Assembly: GCF_013349955.1 (NCBI RefSeq)
Contig: NZ_JABVXC010000010.1
Coordinates: 91,739-155,738, forward strand
Reading direction: 5' to 3'
From: Onishia taeanensis
GTDB taxonomy: Bacteria > Pseudomonadota > Gammaproteobacteria > Pseudomonadales > Halomonadaceae
Length of the DNA: 64,000 bases
Shown: in pieces, positions 1 through 8,386 of the stretch
Position numbering within the stretch: position 1 is the first letter of the stretch
Layout of the letters: every line of letters begins with the position of its first letter
The notes under the pieces: model-generated
The model's input: the letters and a program-made list of their open reading frames with translations, nothing else
What the model was told of the DNA's origin: nothing
Database searches by the model: none
Program-made: the position numbers and the translations under genes

Positions 1-348
1 GAGGCGCTCGAGACTGCCGCTGGTGCCTCCGGCAACAAGGTTTATGAACGTGCCGTACTCCAGGTGCGCGATGATGTCTCGGCCGGGCAGCAGCTCCACT
101 TCGCCATGCGGCTGACCGAGCAATTTCCGGCGCTCGCCGTGCAGATGGTGGGCATAGGCGAGGAAGCAGGTTCGCTGGATGCCATGCTCAGTCGGGTGGC
201 GGAGTACTACGAGGAGGAAGTCGACAACAAGGTCGATGCCCTGACCTCGCTGCTCGAGCCATTCATTATCGTCGTGCTCGGTGTTCTGGTCGGCGGCCTC
301 GTTGTGTCAATGTATCTGCCAATCTTCGAGCTGGGCAGCGTCATCTAG
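1..348 (+). CDS. pilC: Type IV pilus / type II secretion platform protein PilC, C-terminal fragment
   Basis: The reading frame is open from the first base and ends at TAG 346-348, so only about the last 115 residues are present. The piece contains the GspF/PilC signature region (QMVGIGEEAGSLDAML, then EEEVDNKVDALTSLLEP) followed by a final hydrophobic membrane segment, IIVVLGVLVGGLVVSMYLP. This family forms the inner-membrane platform that couples the assembly ATPase to pilin polymerisation. The prepilin peptidase gene follows 92 bases downstream, the usual pilB-pilC-pilD order, which favours PilC over a GspF of a separate secretion system. The real start lies outside the window. Confidence 0.93.
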   Translation, partial: EALETAAGASGNKVYERAVLQVRDDVSAGQQLHFAMRLTEQFPALAVQMVGIGEEAGSLDAMLSRVAEYYEEEVDNKVDALTSLLEPFIIVVLGVLVGGLVVSMYLPIFELGSVI

Positions 349-440
349 CCAAACGCTGGCAGGCCCATCGCCACCACGGGCCTGCCCAGAACAGGCACAA
401 TGCTCATTTTTCCTGAACATGCAAAGCCTAGGAGCCCCCC

Positions 441-1292
441 TTGCTTGCCGATCTTCCCCCTCTCCTACTCTGGCCGCTGACCGTTGCCCTCGGTCTATGC
501 TTGGGCAGTTTCCTGAATGTCGTGGTCACTCGGCTGCCGGTGATGTTAATGCAAGGCTGGCGAGCGGAAGCCCGCGAAGCACTGGAGCTCGAAGAAGAAT
601 CTCCGGCCAGTTTCAACCTGATGACCCCAGCCTCGCAGTGTCCAGCCTGTAACGCTCCCATCAGCTGGCACGACAATATCCCCCTGCTCGGCTTCCTGAA
701 GCGGCGGGGAAAATGCGCGAGCTGCAAGCAACCGATTAGCCTGCAATACCCGATGATTGAGCTTGCTGGAATGGCGCTGGTAGTGGCCGTCATCGCCATC
801 CACGGCGCCAGCCTTCAGAGCCTTTTCCTGATAGGCGCTTGCCTGGCCTTGCTCACTTTAGCAGTGATCGACTTTCGCACTCAGCTGCTCCCCGACATCA
901 TCACCCTTCCTCTGCTATGGGCCGGGCTTGGCTACCAGTTGATGTTTCAACCACTCATGCTGACCTCGGCGGTCATTGGCGCCATGGCCGGCTATCTTTC
1001 TCTATGGAGCTTTTACTGGCTCTTCAAGCTCATCACTGGCAAAGAGGGCATGGGCTATGGCGACTTCAAGCTGCTGGCCGCGCTGGGCGCCTGGCTAGGC
1101 TGGCAGACCCTACCCATGGTGCTGATACTATCGGCTGGGGTGGGCGCCATCATTGGCATCCTCATCCAGATCGCCGTTCCACGACTGCGTGGCGCTCCCA
1201 TGCCCTTCGGCCCCTTCCTGGCCATGGCCGGCTGGATTGCCCTGCTGGCCGGGGCGCCACTGCAAGCCGCCTATCTGGGCCTGATATCATGA
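441..1292 (+). CDS. pilD: Prepilin leader peptidase / N-methyltransferase PilD
   Basis: Bifunctional inner-membrane aspartyl protease that cleaves type IV prepilin leader peptides and methylates the new N-terminus. The 283-residue length is normal for the family. It shows the cytoplasmic zinc-binding loop with two CxxC pairs (CPAC and CASC, about residues 69-100) and the second catalytic aspartate in the GYGDFKLLAALGAWLGW motif; several hydrophobic segments follow. The start is TTG at 441, preceded by AGGAG at 430-434; I see no better ATG. The stop overlaps the coaE start (ATGA), suggesting translational coupling within a pilC-pilD-coaE-yacG operon. Confidence 0.95.
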   Translation: MLADLPPLLLWPLTVALGLCLGSFLNVVVTRLPVMLMQGWRAEAREALELEEESPASFNLMTPASQCPACNAPISWHDNIPLLGFLKRRGKCASCKQPISLQYPMIELAGMALVVAVIAIHGASLQSLFLIGACLALLTLAVIDFRTQLLPDIITLPLLWAGLGYQLMFQPLMLTSAVIGAMAGYLSLWSFYWLFKLITGKEGMGYGDFKLLAALGAWLGWQTLPMVLILSAGVGAIIGILIQIAVPRLRGAPMPFGPFLAMAGWIALLAGAPLQAAYLGLIS

Positions 1293-1900
1293 GCCTTACG
1301 ATCGGTGTTACCGGTGGCGTCGGCTCTGGCAAGTCGACCGTTGCACGAGCCTTCGCGGCCCACGGCATCGACTGGGTCGATGCCGATGATGTGGCACGCG
1401 AAGTCGTCGAACCGGGCGAGCCCGCCCTTGACGATATCGCCAATCACTTCGGCCCAGGTGTACTAACCGCCGATGGTCACCTGGATCGCCGCGCGTTGCG
1501 CAGCATTGTCTTCAGCGATGAAGCCGAGCGGCGATGGCTGGAGTCGGTCACCCATCCGCGAATTCGGCAACGCCTGGAAGCACACCTAGCGCGCATGGCG
1601 GCAACGGACGCCCCCTATCACCTGCTGGTGTCCCCGCTATTATTCGAATCGGATCAGCATAGACTGGTTGACCGCTGCTTGGTGATCGATATTCCCGAAG
1701 CCCTGCAAATCAGCCGAACCGCCAACCGCGACAGCGTTGATGAAGAGCAGGCCCGCGCGATAGTAGCGGCTCAGATGCCCAGGCAAAAACGGCTTGCGAA
1801 AGCCGATGACGTTATCGACAACAGCGGGGATAGCGATGACCTAGCTCACCAGGTCACCAGACTCGATCGCCTATATCGCCGTCTTCGCGAGGCCTCTTGA
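1289..1900 (+). CDS. coaE: Dephospho-CoA kinase CoaE
   Basis: Catalyses the last step of coenzyme A biosynthesis, phosphorylating the 3'-hydroxyl of dephospho-CoA with ATP. The 203-residue protein begins MSLTIGVTGGVGSGKST, with the Walker A P-loop at residues 6-17, and continues with the WVDADDVAREV substrate-binding motif and the LID-like HPRIRQRLEAHL and PLLFESDQH segments typical of CoaE. A longer open frame exists upstream, but the ATG at 1289 overlaps the pilD stop and gives a canonical N-terminus. Linkage to pilD is conserved in many gammaproteobacteria although the functions are unrelated. Confidence 0.96.
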   Translation: MSLTIGVTGGVGSGKSTVARAFAAHGIDWVDADDVAREVVEPGEPALDDIANHFGPGVLTADGHLDRRALRSIVFSDEAERRWLESVTHPRIRQRLEAHLARMAATDAPYHLLVSPLLFESDQHRLVDRCLVIDIPEALQISRTANRDSVDEEQARAIVAAQMPRQKRLAKADDVIDNSGDSDDLAHQVTRLDRLYRRLREAS

Positions 1901-1993
1901 GCACGTCCCTTGAGGAAGGCTCAGTCAAGCTGAATTGCCTTGGCCGCGACGATTGGGCATGCTGACGCAACTCTTAATCCGCACGAGACCCAT

Positions 1994-2221
1994 ATGACCC
2001 AAGAACACGCTTCTCGCCCTTTGGAAGTCGCCTGCCCTCAGTGTCGCAAAACGGTAGCTTGGGTAGAGGACAACATGCATCGACCATTCTGCTCAAAACG
2101 TTGCAAACTGCTCGACCTGGGCGCTTGGGCCGATGAGTCCCATCGCATTGCCGGCGAGCCCGCCATGGATGAGACCGAAATCGACGAGATGATCATGCGC
2201 GCCGAACGCGGCCAGGAATGA
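1994..2221 (+). CDS. yacG: DNA gyrase inhibitor YacG
   Basis: Small zinc-ribbon protein of 75 residues. YacG of E. coli binds GyrB and blocks DNA binding by gyrase. The four zinc ligands are visible as CPQC (residues 14-17) and CSKRC (33-37), spaced as in the family, followed by an acidic, disordered C-terminus. I chose ATG 1994 because residue spacing to the first cysteine is then normal; the open frame extends 18 codons further upstream without a family match. It sits 93 bases after coaE and 12 bases before the Tus-like gene. Confidence 0.93.
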   Translation: MTQEHASRPLEVACPQCRKTVAWVEDNMHRPFCSKRCKLLDLGAWADESHRIAGEPAMDETEIDEMIMRAERGQE

Positions 2222-2233
2222 CGAACCAGTACC

Positions 2234-3145
2234 ATGCAGGACGACCAACACCTGGATCAGACGAAAGACCTTCAACCGCTACAGTACCGCCTACTGGCCG
2301 AGCTGGAAGCGGCGTTCGACACGATCATCAATCGCATCGAGGCATTGGTTCAGTGCTTCCGGGAACAGAACCGTGAAAGAGGCGTCGGCGCCTGGGCGTT
2401 GCACCACACAACACCCGACGCCGACTGGCTAAGAGCCGCACTGCTCGACTTCTGGTATCAGGACGGACAGGATGGACGCGCCACCCGCAGCTATATCGGG
2501 CTGATTGCCGCCGACCAGCAGATCCTCGAGCATGTGGAAAAGGTCAATGAAGCCAAAGACGACTTCGCCGGCATACTGGCAAAGATTCGTGAGCATGCCG
2601 CCGACCTTATCCCCGAGATCAAGGCGGTACTGCCATTTCGCCACCCGGCCTTGCATGCACACCTCACCGGCCAAGGCCTTGCCAGACTTCACCTCAAGCA
2701 ATGCTGGCGCGCCATACCGGTGGCGAATGCCCCCCTTTCCCGCGTGCGTCTGGCCTGGTATTCAAGCGGTCGCTCGATCAAGAAGCTGAGCGTCCGCGAC
2801 GCTGAGAAAAAGTTGCTGGCACTCGATACAGAATCGCCGCATATCCGCATTCAACTCAAGCACCTGGCCGGCATTCCTGACAGTGAGCCACTGGCCCAGG
2901 TCCAGAAGCAGGCGCCTCTGATGCGCGCCAATCTCTTCTTTACCGAACCACTCGCCGACGGCCGCGAGCGTCGCGCCATGAACGTCGCACTGCCGCTATT
3001 TATTCCCAGCCCAGATGGCCTGCTGCCTGATCATAATCAGCCCCAGCCCACCCCGCAGGAGAAGCGCACGCGTGCCAAAAGAAGCGACGAGCGCCTTGAG
3101 GACACCCCTTTCCTGCCAAGCCTTAGGATCTACCGCTATCGCTAG
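2234..3145 (+). CDS. tus: Tus-like DNA replication terminus site-binding protein
   Basis: A 303-residue protein that I align by eye with E. coli Tus (309 residues), which binds Ter sites and arrests replication forks in one direction. Shared features in the same order are an N-terminal amphipathic helix (YRLLAELEAAFDTI), the helical ILEHVEKVNEAKDDF block, the core stretch VRLAWYSSGRSIKKLSVRDA (Tus: LRFGWANKHIIKNLHRDE) and a C-terminal strand FLPSLRIYRYR. A basic linker (EKRTRAKRSDER) lies near the end. It starts 12 bases after yacG, so it is probably co-transcribed with coaE and yacG. Function is inferred from family; by eye I found no Ter-like site nearby and so cannot confirm autoregulation. 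Confidence 0.8.
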   Translation: MQDDQHLDQTKDLQPLQYRLLAELEAAFDTIINRIEALVQCFREQNRERGVGAWALHHTTPDADWLRAALLDFWYQDGQDGRATRSYIGLIAADQQILEHVEKVNEAKDDFAGILAKIREHAADLIPEIKAVLPFRHPALHAHLTGQGLARLHLKQCWRAIPVANAPLSRVRLAWYSSGRSIKKLSVRDAEKKLLALDTESPHIRIQLKHLAGIPDSEPLAQVQKQAPLMRANLFFTEPLADGRERRAMNVALPLFIPSPDGLLPDHNQPQPTPQEKRTRAKRSDERLEDTPFLPSLRIYRYR

Positions 3146-3728
3146 GCGCTGCCTAAAAACTTCCTAAGAAGCAGCTAAAAAGTAGCAAAAAAATGGCAAA
3201 AATTGCCTTCGCCCAGCTATAGGGCATTAACCCATCTCGTCCGCGAGTCCAGCCAAGATACTCCTCAACCCCCTTACAGGCAGTAGGTAGCAGGCAGTAG
3301 CTAGCAGGCAGTAGCTAGCAGGCAGTAGGCAGCAAATACGCCGCATACATTTACATACGCCTTGACCACACCTTACGCCCCATTGAAGCCACTTCAGGCT
3401 CATGGCCACAGTTTATTTCACTACTCCCCTGCCCAAAACAACCATTAGCCTTTGGACCGCATGGCGCCTCTGGCACACCGAGCTTCCCGTGGAAACCATG
3501 CAGAGAATAAGCGTCATAACCAGCGGCATGGCACTAGTGATGGCGACGACTGACTGGCAGGCGATAAAATATTTCCTGGCGACGGGAACTATTAACGCCT
3601 TTTCACTACACAAGGGAGCAAAAGTACATAATAACGCCGTCAGCCACGTGTTGCTTTATGGCGACACACTTGAAGAACCGAGCGAGCAAACACCACGAAC
3701 TGATGTCCCAAAGAACATTTTAACTTCC
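3146..3728. other. Intergenic region without a convincing gene
   Basis: About 580 bases between the convergent tus-like and mvaT genes. It holds a 14-bp tandem array (3279-3334), an A-rich stretch at 3165-3202 and a short palindrome GGCAAAAATTGCC at 3193-3205. A plus-strand open frame from 3402 runs to 3848, but it reads through the mvaT terminator into antisense mvaT and has no recognisable domain or ribosome site, so I do not call it a gene. Base composition from about 3400 is visibly more AT-rich than neighbouring genes. Confidence 0.6.
3279..3334. repeat. 14-bp tandem repeat, four copies
   Basis: Four contiguous copies of a 14-base unit, consensus GGCAGTAGCTAGCA: 3279-3292 (variant GGTAGCA ending), 3293-3306 and 3307-3320 (identical), and 3321-3334 (GGCAGCA ending). 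It lies in non-coding DNA downstream of the tus-like gene. Function is unknown; slipped-strand expansion is the simplest origin. Confidence 0.9.
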
Positions 3729-3759
3729 AAAAAAAACGCCCCCGGCAAGGCCGGGGGCG
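3729..3759 (-). terminator. Rho-independent terminator of mvaT
   Basis: Read on the minus strand, a GCCCCCGG stem with a short loop pairs with CCGGGGGC and is followed by a run of eight T residues (A at 3729-3736). It lies about 20 bases beyond the mvaT stop. Confidence 0.92.
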
Positions 3760-3780
3760 ATATCCGAACAAGAGGCTACG

Positions 3781-4158
3781 TTACTCTTCCACGCGGACCA
3801 GCCAGGACTCGACGGTATCGTTACCGTACTCGTCCTTCCAGGCCTTGAGGGTCTTCTGATTGCCACCGCGAGTCTCGACGACTTCACCGGTATTTGGATT
3901 CTTGTAAATCTTCAGCTTGCGCTTACGACGGCCACCGGAAGATTCCGGCTTACCCGCAGCGGCACGGGAAGCGGCCTTGGGGTCGACGAGCTCGATGACG
4001 TCAGCGGCGCTTTTAGCGTACTCTTTCATCAGTGCTTCGAGCTTTTCCTTGAACTCAAGCTCAGACTTCAAACGATTGTCGTTTTCCATCTTCTGGAGCT
4101 CGTCAGTGAGCTGCTTGAGCATCTGTTCTTTCTGCATGTAATCGTTGAGCAGGGACAT
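3781..4158 (-). CDS. mvaT: MvaT/MvaU-family H-NS-like xenogeneic silencer
   Basis: A 125-residue nucleoid protein. The N-terminal half (residues 1-60, MSLLNDYMQKEQMLKQLTDEL onward) is a coiled-coil oligomerisation region; a basic linker (GGRRKRKLK) leads to the C-terminal DNA-binding domain with YKNPNTGEVVETRGGNQKTLKAWK, closely matching Pseudomonas MvaT and its RGGN AT-pincer. The family binds AT-rich, often horizontally acquired DNA and silences it. The start is supported by AAGGAA just upstream. A sigma-70-like promoter is visible at 4238-4266, and the AT-rich upstream region (4240-4320) is a plausible autoregulatory target. Confidence 0.95.
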   Translation of the reverse strand: MSLLNDYMQKEQMLKQLTDELQKMENDNRLKSELEFKEKLEALMKEYAKSAADVIELVDPKAASRAAAGKPESSGGRRKRKLKIYKNPNTGEVVETRGGNQKTLKAWKDEYGNDTVESWLVRVEE

Positions 4159-4237
4159 GGCAATTCCTTATATATGCTTCTGGTAGACACCACGGGATAG
4201 TGGATCAGCAAAGCCGGGATGTAATCGACCTGGCCCA

Positions 4238-4266
4238 AGTCTAATCGTTTTTATTTTAAACGACAA
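4238..4266 (-). promoter_or_regulatory. Probable sigma-70 promoter of mvaT
   Basis: On the minus strand, -35 TTGTCG (4266-4261) and -10 TAGACT (4243-4238) are separated by 17 bases of very AT-rich DNA. Transcription would begin roughly 70-80 bases before the mvaT start. Confidence 0.5.
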
Positions 4267-4362
4267 TATCAGAAACCCAACACATTCTCATTGGCTAATT
4301 TTTACTCATTCTTACATAGACGCCAAAAGGATGCCCGAGAGGATGACCGAAACGAAGAGAAT

Positions 4363-4395
4363 CTGTTAACCTTGAATATATGACCTTGTTAACAA
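4363..4395 (+). promoter_or_regulatory. Probable BirA biotin operator of bioA
   Basis: Two inverted half-sites, CTGTTAACC (4363-4371) and TGTTAACAA (4387-4395), separated by 15 bases, match the gammaproteobacterial BirA operator form (TTGT[A/T]AACC, 14-16 base spacer, inverted copy). The site ends about ten bases before the bioA ATG, overlapping the leader and ribosome site AAAGAGG, so bound BirA would block transcription. The assignment is inference from the consensus. Confidence 0.65.
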
Positions 4396-4405
4396 AGAGG
4401 GCTAC

Positions 4406-5695
4406 ATGAGCCAGCCACTTTGGCATCCCTATGCACAGATGCAGACTCAACCCGCCGCCCTAAAGGTAATAGGTGGTACTGGAGCGCACTTTACCTTGGA
4501 AAATGGCGAGCAACTTCTTGATGCCACTTGCTCCTGGTGGTGCATGATCCATGGATATGGGCATCCCAGACTCGTTGCGGCAATCAAACAGCAAGCCGAT
4601 GCTCTCTGCCATGTCATGCTCGGTGGACTGACGCATGAAGCTGCCGACCAGTTGTCGACCGCCCTGGTTCGCATAACACCGCCAGGTCTCAATCATGTCT
4701 TTTTCTCGGATAGTGGCTCGGTCGGAATGGAAGTCGCCATGAAAATGGCGGTGCAGTACCAAGTACAGCGCGGCCGCCCAGGCAAGCACCGGATGCTGTC
4801 GCTGATGAAGGCTTATCATGGCGACACGGCAGGCTGCATGGCGGTATGCGACCCCGCAGAAGGCATGCATTCGCTGTTTTCCGGCTTCTTGCCCAGACAC
4901 CTTTTTGCACCCGCCCCCACGGCAGCCTTCGACGCCCCGAGAGACGCCGTGGAAGCCGACATCCAAGGCCTGAGAAAGATGCTCGAGGCGCACCATCACG
5001 AGATCGCCGCGCTGCTCATGGAGCCTCTACTGCAAGCTGCAGGCGGCCTTAATATGACCTCCCCCCACTATGTCCAGGCGGCAAGGGCTTTATGCGATGA
5101 ATTCGACGTACTGCTGATCTTCGACGAGGTGGCCACCGGTTTCGGGCGCACTGGCAAGATGTTTGCCGCCGAACATGCCGGCGTCACACCGGACATCATG
5201 GTGCTTTCCAAAGGGCTGACCGGGGGTTACCTGGGACACGCAGCGACGCTGGCCACAGATACCGTCTACTCAGCTTTTCTAAGCGAAGACCCCAACCGCG
5301 CCTTCATGCATGGCCCCACCTTCATGGGCAACCCGCTCGCCTGCCGCGTGGCCCTGGAAAGCCTGGCGGTCTTTGAGGAGGAAGATTACCTGGGCAAGAT
5401 CGCCTCTCTGAACGCGATTCTTCGCCAGGAATTGGTCGAGGATGCCAGCCTAAAGGCACACCCTGCCGTTGAGGACGTCCGCGTACTCGGCGCTACCGCG
5501 GTGATCGAAGTGCACGATGCGGCAAGCCTCGAAGGAGCCCAGGACTTCGCCCGCAGTCGCGGTGTCTGGCTAAGAAGTTTCGGTCGCTGGCTCTATACCA
5601 TGCCCGCCTATGTCACCCTCGATGAGGAAATGCGCCAGATCACCACGACCATGAAAGACTGGTTCTTGAATGCTTCGCCAGCACCAGACGACTGA
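4406..5695 (+). CDS. bioA: Adenosylmethionine-8-amino-7-oxononanoate aminotransferase BioA
   Basis: Pyridoxal-phosphate class III aminotransferase that uses S-adenosylmethionine as amino donor to turn KAPA into DAPA in biotin synthesis. The 429-residue length is standard. Family markers are the N-terminal LWHPYAQM, the substrate-site [11 protein letters not shown], the [13 protein letters not shown] segment, [17 protein letters not shown], and the cofactor lysine in [11 protein letters not shown]. It stands alone here, apart from bioFHCD, behind a probable BirA operator, and shares a bidirectional terminator with rpsA. Confidence 0.96.
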   Translation: MSQPLWHPYAQMQTQPAALKVIGGTGAHFTLENGEQLLDATCSWWCMIHGYGHPRLVAAIKQQADALCHVMLGGLTHEAADQLSTALVRITPPGLNHVFFSDSGSVGMEVAMKMAVQYQVQRGRPGKHRMLSLMKAYHGDTAGCMAVCDPAEGMHSLFSGFLPRHLFAPAPTAAFDAPRDAVEADIQGLRKMLEAHHHEIAALLMEPLLQAAGGLNMTSPHYVQAARALCDEFDVLLIFDEVATGFGRTGKMFAAEHAGVTPDIMVLSKGLTGGYLGHAATLATDTVYSAFLSEDPNRAFMHGPTFMGNPLACRVALESLAVFEEEDYLGKIASLNAILRQELVEDASLKAHPAVEDVRVLGATAVIEVHDAASLEGAQDFARSRGVWLRSFGRWLYTMPAYVTLDEEMRQITTTMKDWFLNASPAPDD

Positions 5696-5763
5696 ATGAC
5701 GCAACGGCAAAGCGCATGCTTTGCGGCTAAGGTTAATAACTCTCCCGAGTCCACAAGCAGAAC

Positions 5764-5797
5764 CAAAAAAACGCCGCCCCTGAGGGGCGGCGTTTTT
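5764..5797. terminator. Bidirectional terminator between bioA and rpsA
   Basis: The stem CGCCGCCCC with loop TGA pairs with GGGGCGGCG; it is flanked by an A-run (5764-5771) and a T-run (5793-5797), so it can terminate both convergent transcripts. Confidence 0.92.
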
Positions 5798-5844
5798 GTT
5801 CAAGCTTCAGGACGTCTCGGCAGGCCGAGACATCGGGGCTGGAC

Positions 5845-7518
5845 TTAGTCCTGACCCATCTGCTGCTTGATGAGATCACCGATGGTCGTCGGTGTAGACT
5901 CGGACTCTTGCTCGCGCAGGCGACCCATGTTTTTACGGGTGTCGTCCTGATCCTTGGCCTTGACGGACAAGTTGATGACGCGGCTCTTGCGATCCACGCT
6001 CACGATGCGGGCTTCGACGCTGTCGCCTTCGTTCAAGGCGTTACGCGCATCTTCAACGCGATCGGCGCTGATCTCGGACGCCTTGAGCACGGCCACAACG
6101 TCTGTTGCCAGCTCAACGTGCGCTTCCTTGGCATCGACTTCGACGACGCGACCGGTAACAACGCTACCCTTGTCGTTGACGGCGAGGTACTCGGCAACCG
6201 GATCGCTGTCCAGCTGCTTGATGCCCAGAGAGATGCGCTCACGCTCCGGATCGATGGACAGGATGACGGCCTCGGCCTCATCGCCCTTCTTGAAGTTGCG
6301 TACGGCTTCTTCACCCGTCTCGGACCAGGAGATGTCGGACAGGTGCACCAGGCCGTCGATACCGCCTTCCAGGCCGATGAAGATGCCGAAGTCGGTGATG
6401 GACTTGATGCTGCCAGCAACGCGATCGCCTTTGTTGTAGCGAGCGCTGAAGTCTTCCCACGGATTAGTGGTGCACTGCTTGATGCCCAGAGAAATACGAC
6501 GACGCTCTTCGTCGATGTCCAGAACCATCACCTCGACGTCGTCGCCAACCTGGACGACCTTGGACGGGTGAATGTTCTTGTTGGTCCAGTCCATTTCGGA
6601 CACGTGGACCAGGCCTTCGACACCCTCTTCCAGCTCGGCGAAGCAGCCGTAGTCGGTGAGGTTGGTAACGCGCGCGTTGACCTTGGTGTTCTCCGGGTAG
6701 CGGCCCTTGATGTTGACCCAGGGATCTTCGCCCAGCTGCTTGAGACCCAGGGACACACGGTTGCGTTCGCGGTCGAACTTCAGCACCTTGACGTTGATCT
6801 CGTCGCCGACGGCAACGATCTCGGATGGGTGCTTGATGCGCTTCCAGGCCATGTCGGTGATGTGCAGCAGACCATCGACGCCGCCCAGGTCCACGAAGGC
6901 ACCATAGTCGGTCAGGTTCTTGACGATACCCTTGATCTGCTGGCCTTCCTGCAGCGTGGCCAGCAGCGCTTCACGCTCGGCGCTGTTCTCGGCTTCCAGC
7001 ACCGCGCGACGAGAAACCACCACGTTGTTGCGCTTCGGGTCGAGCTTGATGACCTTGAAGTCCAGCTCTTTGTGCTCGAGGTGAGCGGTATCGCGCACCG
7101 GACGCACGTCTACCAGGGAGCCCGGCAGGAAGGCACGGATAGAAGCCACGTCGACAGTGAAGCCGCCCTTGACCTTACCGTTGATCACGCCCTTGACGAT
7201 CTCATCTTTCTCGAAGGCTGCTTCCAGCTCTTTCCACGCCTCGGCGCGCTTGGCCTTCTCGCGGGACAGACGGGTCTCACCGAAGCCATCTTCCACGGCT
7301 TCCAGTGCGACCTTGACTTCATCGCCCACACCGATGGTCAGCTCACCGTTTTCGTCGCGGAACTGCGCGGACGGGATCTGGCCTTCGGATTTCAGACCGG
7401 CATTGACGGTGATCCAATCACCTTCAATGTCGACGACGGTCGCCATGACAATGGCGCCCGGCTCCATGTTGATGTCTTGGAGAGACTGTTCAAACAAGTC
7501 AGCAAAGCTTTCGCTCAT
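5845..7518 (-). CDS. rpsA: 30S ribosomal protein S1
   Basis: A 557-residue ribosomal protein that recruits mRNA to the 30S subunit. Six S1/OB repeats are visible: the first two are divergent ribosome-binding ones and the later four carry the [19 protein letters not shown] / [20 protein letters not shown] type RNA-binding core. The C-terminus ([16 protein letters not shown]) is typical of gammaproteobacteria. It is the last gene of the gyrA-serC-pheA-tyrA/aroA-cmk block; the ihfB gene that often follows rpsA is absent and a terminator comes instead. A long antisense open frame covers nearly the whole gene and looks like a codon-bias shadow. Confidence 0.97.
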   Translation of the reverse strand: MSESFADLFEQSLQDINMEPGAIVMATVVDIEGDWITVNAGLKSEGQIPSAQFRDENGELTIGVGDEVKVALEAVEDGFGETRLSREKAKRAEAWKELEAAFEKDEIVKGVINGKVKGGFTVDVASIRAFLPGSLVDVRPVRDTAHLEHKELDFKVIKLDPKRNNVVVSRRAVLEAENSAEREALLATLQEGQQIKGIVKNLTDYGAFVDLGGVDGLLHITDMAWKRIKHPSEIVAVGDEINVKVLKFDRERNRVSLGLKQLGEDPWVNIKGRYPENTKVNARVTNLTDYGCFAELEEGVEGLVHVSEMDWTNKNIHPSKVVQVGDDVEVMVLDIDEERRRISLGIKQCTTNPWEDFSARYNKGDRVAGSIKSITDFGIFIGLEGGIDGLVHLSDISWSETGEEAVRNFKKGDEAEAVILSIDPERERISLGIKQLDSDPVAEYLAVNDKGSVVTGRVVEVDAKEAHVELATDVVAVLKASEISADRVEDARNALNEGDSVEARIVSVDRKSRVINLSVKAKDQDDTRKNMGRLREQESESTPTTIGDLIKQQMGQD

Positions 7519-7702
7519 GATGTTCCTACGTGATCAACGTTGAATGGCGGCTTACCGCCTTCTCCGCACCACCAGCGAGTGCGGGCCTACTGCAATATGC
7601 CCCGGGGATGTTAACGCTGGTTAGACCTGAGCGGACTCTCAGTACGTGCTGTCCGCCCATGTCGTTACATCATCCCGAGGCCCGTAATGGATCGTTAGAC
7701 GA

Positions 7703-8386
7703 TCAAGCAATGCCACGTTGGGCAAGCAGATCCTTCACCCGTTCCACCACTTCCGGAATTGTCAGGCTCGTGGTGTCCAGCTCGATGGCATCGGATGCCG
7801 GTTCGAGAGGGGCAACGCTGCGCTGCATGTCTCGCGCATCGCGGGCCTGAATCTCCTTTAAAAGACTCGGTAGACTAGCATCCTGTCCCGCTTCCCGCAA
7901 CTGCCGATGGCGACGCCTGGCCCGTTCCTCGGCGCTGGCGGTCAGGAACACTTTAAGGGGGGCCGATGGGAATACCACAGTCCCCATGTCGCGGCCATCG
8001 GCCACCAGGCCCGGCGCCTTGAGAAAGTCACGTTGACGATTCAGCAGCGCCTCGCGAACCTGCGGTAGCGCTGCTACCTGAGAGGCCCGGTCGCCGGCCT
8101 GCTCGGTGCGGATCTCCTGGCTAACGTCATCCCCTTCCAGCAGCACGCGGCTACCACCCTCGTCGGGCAAGAAGACCACGTCCAGATTAGCGGCAAGCGA
8201 CGCCAGGGCACTCTCGTCATCAAGCGGAATCGCATGACGCATCGCCGCAAGCGCGGTCAGCCGATAGAGAGCGCCGCTATCCAGCAAATGCCAGCCCAGC
8301 CGCTCGGCCACCAGACGACTGATGGTGCCCTTGCCGGCACCACCCGGACCATCGATGGTCACCACCCTTGTTTCGGCATCGCTCAT
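7703..8386 (-). CDS. cmk: Cytidylate kinase
   Basis: Phosphorylates CMP and dCMP with ATP in pyrimidine nucleotide recycling. The 227-residue protein starts [21 protein letters not shown], with the P-loop at about residues 13-21, and contains the NMP-binding DSGALYR motif, the [11 protein letters not shown] motif and the LID arginines in [11 protein letters not shown]. The ATG at 8386 overlaps the upstream aroA stop by four bases (ATGA), indicating translational coupling. A 184-base gap then separates it from rpsA, which may carry its own promoter and leader. Confidence 0.96.
   Translation of the reverse strand: MSDAETRVVTIDGPGGAGKGTISRLVAERLGWHLLDSGALYRLTALAAMRHAIPLDDESALASLAANLDVVFLPDEGGSRVLLEGDDVSQEIRTEQAGDRASQVAALPQVREALLNRQRDFLKAPGLVADGRDMGTVVFPSAPLKVFLTASAEERARRRHRQLREAGQDASLPSLLKEIQARDARDMQRSVAPLEPASDAIELDTTSLTIPEVVERVKDLLAQRGIA

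Noticed and set aside
3402..3848. A 148-codon plus-strand frame between the tus-like gene and mvaT
   Set aside because: It runs through the mvaT terminator and into antisense mvaT, lacks a ribosome site and matches no family I know.
5908..7533. A 541-codon plus-strand open frame antisense to rpsA
   Set aside because: It is the mirror of a strongly biased high-GC ribosomal gene, with periodic valine, aspartate and leucine and no recognisable domain. Similar shadows lie opposite gyrA, serC, lon, clpX, tig, acnB and ppsA.
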